Below are positions 48,768 to 58,236 of a stretch of DNA of 64,000 nucleotides, piece by piece. The notes beneath the pieces were generated by a model. It had not been told where the DNA came from. It made no database searches and worked only from the letters and a program-made list of their open reading frames with translations. A program made the position numbers and the translations under genes. Positions within the stretch are counted from its first letter, which is position 1. Each line of letters opens with the position of its first letter. Source of the stretch: Peribolospora baueri. Lineage: Eukaryota > Basidiomycota > Peribolosporomycetes > Peribolosporales > Peribolosporaceae. Location: NCBI GenBank assembly GCA_029717555.1, contig JAMDHS010000003.1, positions 310,001 to 374,000 on the forward strand, given 5' to 3'.

Positions 48768-49493
48768 GCGGAGGGCAGGGAGCGCTTGCCAGCCGAGTTG
48801 GCGACTGGGAGTTGGGAGGTGCTGTAGGGAGGGATGGATGGGAATGGGCGGGTGGCGGTGGTGAGGATGAAGGAGGAAGAGGAGGGGAAAAAAGAAGGGA
48901 GGGCGAAGAAGCGGTGGGGGTTAGTCCTGGCCTGTGAAGCGCATCCGCCGCCGGCAGATCTCTCGGCCGTTGTGTCGGCCTGTCTGTCTACCATCCATCC
49001 TTCCACCCATCCACCGGTCGGTGCTTGATCCCCTCCATCCATCGCTTGCACGCTCGTTTGCTCGCTCGCTCACTCACCGAAACGTCGGCACGGATCGGCT
49101 TGGCGTCGGGCGAAACCGCGGAGAAGCGAGGGATGGCGAGGGCAAGGGCGAGGCGTCGAGCGGTCCGAGACCGAGTCACGCTCAGAGACAAGCCGGGAGG
49201 AGGAAAAAAAGGCAAGAAAAAAGATCAAAAGTCAAAAGTGGAATAGCGGAAAGCGGAAAGCAAGAAATCTGACAAGGCGGGCAAGATGGCCGAGTCGAGG
49301 CGGCAAGAAAAAAAAGAAAACGGGAGGAGATGTTGTGGACCAATCGATGGCCTCGGTTTGGCAAGAAAGGGCGAGTGAGTGACTCAGACCGAAACGAGAA
49401 GAGGCGAGCAGAGCGGGTCGGAAGCCGTCCGTCCGTCCGTTCGCATGAGCACCGGCTGCGGCAATCTCTATCGCATCTCATCTCCTCCCGATC

Positions 49494-49564
49494 CATCCAT
49501 CCATCTCATCTCATTCTCAAACTCGACTCGGCTCATCCATCCATCCATCCACCCATCCATCCAT
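49494..49564. repeat. CATC tetranucleotide stretch
   Basis: atccatccatccatc units, interrupted by ctcatctcattctcaaactc. Confidence 0.75.
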
Positions 49565-49950
49565 TTCAAACGTCAACGTCCACATCCACATCCCTCGCCC
49601 TCCATCCCCCGTGACAAAACCGACCCACCGACCGCCGCCCAAACACACGCCACCCCGCCCTCCTTCCCTCCAGCCAAGCCAAACCCGCCTCGGTCTCGGC
49701 CTCGGCCACCGCCCGACCCGTCCGACGGTCGCGCCATCCCAACGATCTCATTGGCTCGAGATAAGCCCCTCCCTTCACCCCGGCCACACGCCGCAGCCTT
49801 TTTTTTCCCGTCGCTCGTCGTTCCCCGGACTGCGGTAAGCCGGTCGGTCGGTCGGGCGCGAGCGGGAGCAGGGGACGGATGAAGATGATAGATGGCGGCC
49901 AAGCTCCTCAGTTATGTTCGTCTCGCTGCGGTCATTGCGGACCGATGACC

Positions 49951-50073
49951 GAATGAATGAATGAATGAATGAATGGATGGATGAATGAATGGATGGATGA
50001 ATGAATGGATGGATGAATGAATGAATGGATGGATGAATGAATGGATGGATGAATGAATGAATGGATGGATGAA
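49951..50073. repeat. Higher-order GAAT/GGAT minisatellite
   Basis: About 30 tetramers alternate as runs of gaat (two to five) and pairs of ggat, forming a 16- to 20-base higher-order unit (atggatggatgaatga) repeated about seven times. Confidence 0.9.
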
Positions 50074-50491
50074 ACCAAAGAACGAACGAGCGCAGCAGCG
50101 CTTGCCCACGCCTACCGTACAGCCACCAGCAAGCAAGCGAGTGAGTAAGTAAGTAAGAAAGTCAGAAAGCAAACACCCCGCCGTCCGTCGTGTCGTCTCA
50201 TCACAAGACCGGAAGACGCGAAAAAGAAAAAGAAAAAGAAAAAGACGCCATGGTGGGACCGACCGATAAGATTAGATAGGTAGATAACGTGGACCCAGTC
50301 TTCCTCCAGTCTCCCCTCTCCAGTCTCCGTCCGCCCTAGGAGATAGCAGAACGACGCCCGACCGAACCGAACCAAAAAAAGTCTTATCAAGCAAGGCGTG
50401 CCGTGGCGACACGCGTCCGTCCATACATGCAATAAATAGAATTCGAAAACCACCCACGCCTTCGTTCCATCTCCTCTCCGCCCGAGCCCCA

Positions 50492-53413
50492 TCACACCTC
50501 CCCCCCTACCCACGCCCACGCCAAGAACCCGAGCGCGTACGGGTTCGCGAGCCGAGCTGCTACCGTGCGCGTCCCTCTTGCGAGCAGCTCCATCGTCGCC
50601 CTTGCCTTCGCCCTCGCCCTCGCCCTGGCATTCGCGTTCGCGTTCGTGCTGCCTCCTCCTCCTCCCCTCCCGCTCGGCGCGCGAGCGCCAGCGACAGGCA
50701 CCGCCGCCGCCGCCGTCGTCGTCGCAGCGCCGACGAGTCCGCGTTGCACCTCCGCCCACCGCCTCGCGCCGCCAAAGAGCGGTACGGCAACGTACGTCCG
50801 AGCGAGCGTCTGCCACGCGTGTGCCCTCAGCTTGGACGGCTGATCTTCTTTGGTCGATGACGACGGCGAAGGAGCAGTGACGCGCTGCGCGTGCGCGAGG
50901 AGGAGGTCGAATGCCCTCGGCTGCCTCAGCGCCGGTTCGTCCCATCCGACGTGTCGGCAACTGAAAGGGCGCGTCCGGTGAAGCCGGGGCCGTCGTTGTG
51001 GTTGTGGTTGTGCGCTCGGCGGACGAGGCGGAGATGATGGCCCGTCGTCGTTCTTAGGAGACGAAAACACAAAACTTCGCTCGCCGTCCGCCACAACCCC
51101 TCCAGACCGTCTCCGTCTCCGCATTCGGACCCTCCTCTTCCTCTTCTGCCCCATCTCCGCCCTACCCCCGACCCTTCCCACCCGGGTGCTCCCAGCTCGA
51201 AAGCCGAATAAATGACGCTCCTGTCGGCTGAGCGTCACCCTCCGCTTGCCAAGACGATCCGCCTCGACTTCGACGCCGCCGTGTGAACGAGCGGACGACT
51301 TCGAAGAACCGCGGTCCAGCAGCGCGGATGCAAAGAGCGAAGAAGACGGAGAGTCCACCTTCGACCACGTCTTCCCGCCTCCCACCTTGCCGGCCACTAT
51401 CCCCGCTTCTCGTACCACCGACACGCCCCTCGCGCCCACCACCGCAGAACGCCCCCGCGTCCCACCTCGCCGTTCGTCGCTCGGCGCTCCTGCTCCTGCT
51501 CCTGCCGCCGCCGCCCATTTCCTCGGTTTCCTCCCCACGGCCGCCGCCTCCGCTTGCCTTTCCCACTCTTTCCACCCCGCCCAAAGCACCCTCCTCGCTA
51601 GCGCGAACGGCCTCCCCACCCATTCGTACAGCCACCCGCCCACGCCTCCGCCGACGACAAGCGTGGCGACGATCGCAAGCCGTTCCGGCGTCGACTTGGC
51701 ACTCCAATCCGACCTCGACGAACGCGAATCCGCACCGTCCACCACCACCGCCGCCGTCGTCGTCGTCGGCGGACCGTACTGCGCTCGCACCCACCCAGAA
51801 GCGCGCTGAGCGAGCCGGCGGGACATCTCAAAGGTGGCGAAGAAGGCAGCAAAGCCGACAGAGTCCCTGGCGACGCTCAACACCATGCCCACGCCGAACC
51901 CCGTCTTTCCCGTCCTTCGTCTCCACTTCCTCATCGCTCTCACCGCCGCCCTCACTCTCTCGCCCGTCGACAGCCCCGACGACCGCCATGACCTTGACGT
52001 GAGCAGCGCCAGCGATGACGAGGGGACGAAAGGCAGTATCGCAGCACGTAGCAGAGCGCGCCAGGAGAACGGCGGCGGGACACTAGGTCGTCCCGCTTTG
52101 GCCTTGACGTCGCCGAACGAGGGAGGGCGAGGGACAGAAGGAGGAGGGGCGAACGTGGCTCGGAGGAGAAGGCGGACGTTGTCGAGGGGGGCGGAGACGA
52201 GGCATTGAGCCAGGCCCGCGGCGCCGCCCGCCAGGAGGACGACTGGGAGGGGCGTCCAGTCAGACGGTGTGGAGGACGTGTCGGAAGAAGGGGAGGAGGG
52301 GGAAAAAGCTGCCTCCACGTGAGTGTAGGCTGCCACGGTGAAAGGAGACGGAGGATAAAAAAAACTTGAGCAGACTGTCCGACGGGCATGTTGCCCATTT
52401 AAATCGAAGACCGGGGGATGGGCTCACTCTCGAATAAGACGAATCCGATAGTGGTGTTGAACAGAATCGGAGGCAGGAGCAAGTGTGGGAGAAAGCTTGC
52501 CTGTGACAGCAAAAGCGCAAATGCATCATCAGTTGGACAGATACGCCTTCGACCTTTGCCCCGCGGCGATTCACCTTCTCTCTCTTGATCAGCGTGCGTA
52601 AGTACCGCCAGCTCAGCGTCTTGCCTTCGCGCCGTGCGACCGCTTCTAGTATGTGCCACGAGCTCACTGCGGGGAGAGCAGGGAAAGAGAGGTACTTGGT
52701 CAGGAGTCCGTGGAGCAAGATTAGTGTGATCGACACCTACGCTTGATAGGCCTAAGGCGCGCGCAAGAGCGATGAAGAAGCGAGGCGCAGCAAAGTTGTT
52801 TCAAAAGTCAACACTTGTGAGCTCTACGAGCCGTCCGTGCCCACGGCCACGTCGCTCACCGGAATAGCCGGATAGGTCTCTTGAACATGAACGCCAGCGT
52901 CCCGACCAAAGCCCGCGCCAACGCACCACCGAGCGAGGCCGAGCGGTCACTCGAGGATTGACCATCGTCGCTCGGACTCGCGACGACAACCCCCCTCGCG
53001 TCCACAGCCTTCCCTGCGCCGCTCACTTGCCCTTCCCGGAGAGCGAGGAGCGGATGACCGCTCGGAGCGACCGCGGAAGGGTCCACATTCACCGAAACGA
53101 GGTGGGCGAGCGAGGCGTGGTCCAAGAAGGTGAGTGACACCGTGGGTAGACCGTCTGGGGCGCCATTGTGCGAGCCGCTCATCGACGTCGGCGTCGTATG
53201 CTGTTTGCGTGCCCCGGTGAAGGCGCCAGATGAATTTGGGCCAATCGACACCAAGTTCGAGGATGAGCGCCGCCGAGTCGGACCGAGCGAGGCCGACCGA
53301 GTTGCTGCGGCAAGATAAGCACGCGTGATCCGCGTCGCGTTGATGAGCGCGTGAGTGTGGCGGGAGGGAGGGAGATGGGAAGGTTGGCGTGAGACGACGA
53401 CCGTCGATCGCAT
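50492..53413 (-). CDS. Divergent mitochondrial carrier-like membrane protein
   Basis: Five exons: 53413-52860, 52751-52741 (11 bases), 52666-52575, 52500-52428, 52329-50492; phases agree and give 855 residues (or 778 from an ATG at 53182). Carrier features: FKRPIRLFRP, then SSWHILEAVARREGKTLSWR, FLPHLLLPPILFNTTIGFVL, the second-repeat signature SAPLDNVR after LLAGGAAGLAQCLV, then GVGMVLSVARDSVGFAAFFA and GRPFALARR. This order (RP..RP, PP..NT.IGF..F, SAPLDN, RDS.GFA.FF) fits a fungal subgroup of atypical mitochondrial carriers. It is more than twice the usual 300 residues: an Arg/Ser-rich N-terminal extension and a basic, low-complexity region (about residues 500-800) are added before a last hydrophobic segment (NPYALGFLAWAWVGGEV). 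Substrate unknown; additional introns in the last exon are possible. Head to head with ASF1. Confidence 0.65.
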
Positions 53414-53513
53414 TCCTCCGTTGACCAGCTCCTTCGCGTCTACTTCAGAGCGTATCTACCGTCCTCCCCGCGCTTGTTTGACTCTTGCGTCCATCTCAGA
53501 AAGCGCTCTCCGC
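53414..53513. promoter_or_regulatory. 100-base shared promoter of carrier-like gene and ASF1
   Basis: The divergent start codons at 53413 (-) and 53514 (+) are only 100 bases apart, so a single bidirectional promoter is likely unless the carrier starts at 53182. Confidence 0.5.
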
Positions 53514-54625
53514 ATGTCCGTCGTGCACATCCAAGGTGGGTGGAAGTGAGGAGGGGGGACGGACAGACGAGTCTCATCCATCTGTTCTGCTTTGAACATA
53601 TCAGACATCCAAATCCTCAACGCCAATGCGCGCTTTCAGGGTGGGCTTTACCGAAAAGCGGGGATGTGTTGAAGGTCTGATAGCTGATGGTCTCGACCTC
53701 GCGCGTTTGTTTGCCGCCTGCTGCCTCCTAGACCCATACCTTTTCAAGATCACCTTTGAGTGCATAGCTCCTTTGGCGGAGGGTGAGTGGCTTGACCTTC
53801 GTTTTGCTCGACGTGGTCGTGTCTCCGGGGGTAATGAATGCAGAGCCTAGCCGCGTTCGCTGATCGTTCTCTGTCGTCTGTTTTCGTGCTTTGCCTGGCC
53901 TCCCAGATCTCGAGTGGAAGCTCATCTATGTTGGCTCATCAACGAGCACGGAGTATGACCAGGAGCTGGACAGCTGCTTGGTGGGACCCGTGCCAGTAGG
54001 TGAGCGTCTGCCTCTGCCTCACGGAGACGTTCATCCAGGCTTCTCTTGACGATTCCGCTCATGCCTCGCCCTCGCGCCCGCGCCAACCAATCAGGCATCA
54101 ACTGCTTCCCCTTCGAAGCGGCAGCGCCGTCTCCTTCCAAGATCCCACCGTCGGACCTGCTGGGCGTCACGGTGATCCTGCTCACCGCGTCCTATCGCGA
54201 CCAAGAGTTTGTCCGTGTCGGCTACTACGTCCACAACGAGTACGATGACGAGGAGATGCGCGAGAACCCGCCGGAGCAGGTGCGCGTCGATCGGATCGTC
54301 AGGAGCGTGCTGGTGGATAAGCCGAGGGTGACGAGGTTCAATATCAAGTGGTCAGTCCGATTTATGTTTCCATGGCCGTCGGCATTCATCTCGGCCGTGT
54401 CGGCTCTTTGAACTTTTGTTCTAACCTGACCGACCTTGCCATTTTTCTTTGCCGCATCGACCGCCCGCCCGCCACAGGGACTCGCCCACCGTCCCCACCA
54501 CCTCCACCGCCGTCCCGACCGGGCAAACATCGGCGCCGGCGCCCGCACCCGCGCACTCGGCCGAGCCTGGCGCCGCCGTGGCAGCGCCGGCGTCGCATGT
54601 GATGGTAGAGGGCAGCCATGGCTGA
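53514..54625 (+). CDS. ASF1: Histone H3-H4 chaperone Asf1
   Basis: Six exons (53514-53535, 53605-53640, 53732-53782, 53907-53999, 54095-54350, 54478-54625) give 201 residues. The core matches Asf1 throughout: [140 protein letters not shown]. Residues for H3-H4 binding (the V-R-V-G-Y-Y-V strand and the DxxEM region) are present. Asf1 hands histones to CAF-1 and HIR during replication and transcription. The C-terminal tail of about 45 residues is Pro/Ala/Thr-rich and not acidic, unlike budding yeast Asf1. The gene ends 890 bases from the CAP-protein gene, tail to tail. Confidence 0.95.
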
Positions 54626-55514
54626 GAGCAGGACGGGACGGAAGGGGAGGGAATACCTGGTTGCGAGGGCAGTGGCCGTCTCTCCTTCTTCCTGTGCTTC
54701 ATCTCCCGTGCGATGAATGTCCATGCTTTTCCCATCGTTTGTCCCAGACCTCGCTCACGATCAGTATCTTCATCCGTACGCCCTGCCCCCGCAGCGCACT
54801 TTGGCCGGGCCAGATGCGGTCAGTTTCAAATGGCCCGATGCTCTCTCGCCGCCGTGCTCGCGAGCGAGCGAGCGGGGGCCGTCTCAGCTCCATTTGTTTC
54901 GTTCGTTCATTCGTTCGTTCGGTCGTTGAGAGATCCACTGCGCGCGCACGACAGACACGTGCGTCCTCGCCTCGCATCGAATCGCACCGCATCGCTTCGC
55001 ATCGCTTCGGAAAAGGTCCGCAGTCGTCACAGTCGTCTGTCTTGTCTTGTCTGTTGGAGTCTCATCTCGGGACGGACCCGCGTCTTGGCCGTTCCATCCA
55101 TTCATACATACATACATACAGGACGGCGTACGGGGTGGAAACCAAGGACGAATGGGAGAAGTGTAGAAGCGAGGAAGGCAAGCAGGAAAGCAGGAAGGCA
55201 GGCAACAGGAAGGAAGTGAGGGAGGAGGGAGTGCTACCGGTGAGCCAGCCACCGCCCGGCCGGTTCGGTCTCGGCCACACTCGCACCAGCGCGGTGAGCG
55301 AAAAAGAAGCAACAAAAAAAGACGGCACTGCCGAGAGGTCTTAAAGTGATGGGAACGAAGACGAAGACGAACTGAGCGACGGGAGGAGAGAAAGAATACA
55401 GGATGGAGTGGAGAGGGGATCGTCCGGGTGCCGGCCCCGGAGGAAGGGAGGGCGGGAATGGGGAGGAGGGGTTTGGTGGCGGCCCGCGCGCGTCTCAAAG
55501 GCAGCAAAATTCAA
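54626..55514. other. Tail-to-tail spacer between ASF1 and the CAP-protein gene
   Basis: Contains an ATCGC-type pentamer array (54973-55008), gttcgttcattcgttcgttc-like tetramers (about 54900-54925) and a CATA run (55104-55120). No gene is supported. Confidence 0.5.
54973..55008. repeat. ATCGC pentanucleotide array
   Basis: Imperfect atcgc/accgc/ttcgc units over 36 bases. Confidence 0.75.
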
Positions 55515-56485
55515 TCAAGCCTTGGGCAAGACGTTCTGCGGAAACTCGCCCTCCACGTTTCCGGCGGGGGCGTACTCGCAGACGAGGTAGCCGGCATTGC
55601 CATCGCTGGAGGAGAAGAGCGTTCCGGGTGCGCAGGAGATGAGAGCGCATCCGACTTGCTCGGTGGCCTTCCAGACGACCTGGGTGAAGTGGCCGGTGGC
55701 CTCGGAGAAGCCGGGGTTGGAGTAGTCGTACTTGGACGACTCGTCGGTCCACTGCTTGATGCCGTCGGTGGCGGAGTAGGAGCCTGTGCCGGAAGCTAGG
55801 TTCTCGCCGTAGGGGCCGAGGGCGCCGTTGCTGGGAGGAGGGAAGGAAGGAAGGAAGGAAGGTGAGCACGCCGAGGTCAGGTCGGGTCAGGAGAGATAAG
55901 AGCTGGCTACGGTCGCGCGTGCCTGACTGTGCCTGACTGTGCCTGTCCTTCCGGTCCTTGCCTGTGCCTGCCGGCGACGCGACGCGATCCTCTCCTTCCC
56001 CCACACGGCACTCACCTGTGCTGGAAGACACACTTGCTAGCCCACTGGCTAGCAGCGTCCGCGAGTGTCTGGTTCCAAGAGAGCGCACCGACCTGGTACT
56101 GCTGGCGGAAGGAGTTGTGCGAGTCGAGGGATTGGGACTGGACGTCTCCGGTGGTGCCCGTCGCGGCGTTCGAGTTGGTCGACGACGGGGAGGGTTGAGC
56201 GGGGGCGGGGTGGGCAGAAGAGGAGTGCGACGGTGCCGGTGCCGGCGCTGGCTCTTTGGACCAGGTCCAGCGGTCGGCCCATGCCCCCTGGGCGGCGGGC
56301 TTGTTGGAGGAGGACGGCTGCTGGGCGCCGCCCTGTGCTTGTGCGCCGGCGGCCGCGGCCTGGTTGGAGCACGAGGACGAGGGGGAGCGACGATGGAAGC
56401 GGCGTGCGTCGGCGGCGGGGGAAGAGAGGAGAACGAGGAGGAGGAGGAGAGGGGCGGAGGAGAGGAGGAACGACAGGCGGGCCAT
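55515..56485 (-). CDS. Secreted CAP-superfamily (SCP/PR-1, Pry-like) protein
   Basis: Two exons (56485-56016, 55830-55515) give 261 residues. Residues 1-27 are a signal peptide (MARLSFLLSSAPLLLLLVLL...). A Ser/Ala/Gln/Pro-rich linker (about 30-115) leads to the CAP domain: LDSHNSFRQQYQVGALSWNQ, ADAASQWASKCVFQH, GPYGENLASGTGSYSATDGI, the CAP signature HFTQVVWKATEQVGCA and the second signature YLVCEYAPAGNVEGEFPQNV. The His of HNSFR and of HFTQVVW and the Glu of GENLA are the conserved cavity residues. Yeast Pry proteins of this family bind and export sterols and fatty acids; in plant-associated fungi they also protect against lipophilic toxins. It is likely secreted or wall-bound. The linker length is larger than in animal CAP proteins. 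Confidence 0.92.
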
Positions 56486-57274
56486 GGCTGAGGGTGTGGG
56501 TGGGAAACGATCAGCGGGTTGCGTCGGCGGTTCTCCTTTGCTGCTTGTTTGGTCGCTCACTTTGCTTGCTTGCTGTGTGGGCGTCGCGTTGACGGCGAGT
56601 GGACGAAAAGAGGGTAAAGGACGTTGGCTGGTCCTGCAGCTGTGGGGGGGTGGGAGGAATGGGTTGGAAGGGGAGGGGTGCTTTGGTGGTGAGGGTGTCG
56701 AGGGGGAGCGAAGGGAGCAAGCGTGGGTGGCTTTTTGAAGGGAGGGGACGTCGGGCGTCGAGCGGAGTGGCCCGGGAAAAAGAGAAGAAAGAAGAAGGTG
56801 AAGAAGCGCTCGCCGGCAGCAGGTCGTCGACTCGAGCCAGTCCAGTTCAGTTCAGCCCTTCGTTCATGAGCGGGTGAGCAATGAAATGAGCAAGTTACAT
56901 GTTATGCGGCAGTCAAGCCACATACGAATACCACCGTCCGTGGACATCAGATGCGCCCGTGCTTCCGCCCACGTATAAACGAGCGGGGAGGGGGGAAGCA
57001 GGCAGGTAAGTGAGTAGGGCGGCTCTGAGAGCGCCAGGATGATGTACGGAGGACGGGAGGAGGGAGGGCTCGGCGGCGCCGGCCGGGCGCTCCGTCGTTA
57101 TGTCATCTGCCATGCCGGGTGCGGTGGAAGAAGGATAAGAGTGATTGATTACGATGTATGTGGCTGGAGTGACTACACCATGTGCGTGTCGTGAGTGGAT
57201 CACCGACCGCCACGCTCAGCCACCGCCGCTCCGGCTCATCTCGGGTGTGTGGATGGGGTTGCGGGTGGAGTTGA

Positions 57275-57300
57275 GTGGAATGGGATGGAATGGAATGAGC
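57275..57300. repeat. GGAAT pentanucleotide array
   Basis: tggaatgggatggaatggaa then tgagc: four to five units with one substitution. Confidence 0.75.
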
Positions 57301-57336
57301 GGTGGCCGGAGGGATGGATGAGCAAGGGTGGTTGGT

Positions 57337-57356
57337 ACAAGACAAGACAAGACAAG
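57337..57356. repeat. ACAAG pentanucleotide array
   Basis: Four perfect units; a similar GACAA array lies at 33514-33531. Confidence 0.85.
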
Positions 57357-58236
57357 GTCCATTTCCATCTATTTGCAGCCCACCTCGCCCGCTCCCTCGT
57401 CGCCCGGCCTCCGTCGGTTCCTGAGTCTACGCTTCATTTCTCCTATGAAACCCCGAGAAAACGTCCGCCGTCGATCCCCCTCGGCCCCCGGGCCGCGGGG
57501 ACAGTACAGTGCCCGACGGACTACGGACGGGGGAGATTGGAGCGCTAGTTGCACTTGCACGTTACGCCGCTCCCCGATATGGTCTCTCCGACCGGCGTAG
57601 GTTGGCGACGGGACGGGAGCTGTCGTCTAGCGTCTCCGCCGATCCGATCCGTCATCCGCGGCGGCGTCCCGTCTGTCTCGCCCGACGGTTCGCTCCCTTC
57701 CGTGGACGGTGAGACAGAGAGAAAAAGAGAGGGAGTGGTCCAAGGGAATCAGCATGGGCGGTCCCACGTTCGGCCCCTCGTTCTGCTCTTCACGGTCATC
57801 TGCGCATGACGAATCGAATCGCCTTGGCCATCGGCTTTTCATTCAGCCGCACTCGTCCACCTTGGCTTCGCGTCGGCGACGATCAACCACATCGCCGACG
57901 TCAATAAGAACAACAATACCTAGCAGTAACAGCGACAATGACAGCAACAAATAACAATGACATGGACAACATGAATGACAATAACCCGTAACTCTGGCCC
58001 TTTTATGCGCATCTCCCACCGTCGCTGCGCCCCATCATCTCGGACTTTGGAGGACCTAGGCGGTCGCTCGCTCACACCAACCACTTGACTGCGGCAACTT
58101 CGCGACGCTCGATCACTACCGACATCTCGTCCCAGTTCCAACTCTGGCGGTGGCTCGAGCCGGCTCGCAAACCGTCGACGACTTCCAGGAGAGAGTGAGA
58201 GAAGCCCCTCCTCTGCTCCGCCGGCGCATTTCAAAC

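Larger units (their letters stand above)
48681..50491. other. GLT1 promoter region and spacer with microsatellites
   Basis: 1.8 kb between two minus-strand genes. It holds GGGCAA repeats (48726-48767), CATC/CATC-C runs (49490-49565), the GAAT/GGAT minisatellite (49951-50073) and an AAAAAG array (50221-50245). A polypyrimidine start region on the minus strand lies just upstream of GLT1. No gene is supported. Confidence 0.5.
56486..58236. other. 1.75 kb divergent promoter region between CAP-protein and DNAJC11 genes
   Basis: Contains GGAAT (57275-57300) and ACAAG (57337-57356) pentamer arrays and an AACAA-rich leader-like segment with repeated aacaat/gacaac units (about 57905-57975). ORFs of 60-117 codons are of shadow type. 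Confidence 0.5.

Noticed and set aside
49951-50073. Repeats with regular spacing considered as a CRISPR array
   Set aside because: Units are four bases with no unique spacers; this is a eukaryotic minisatellite.
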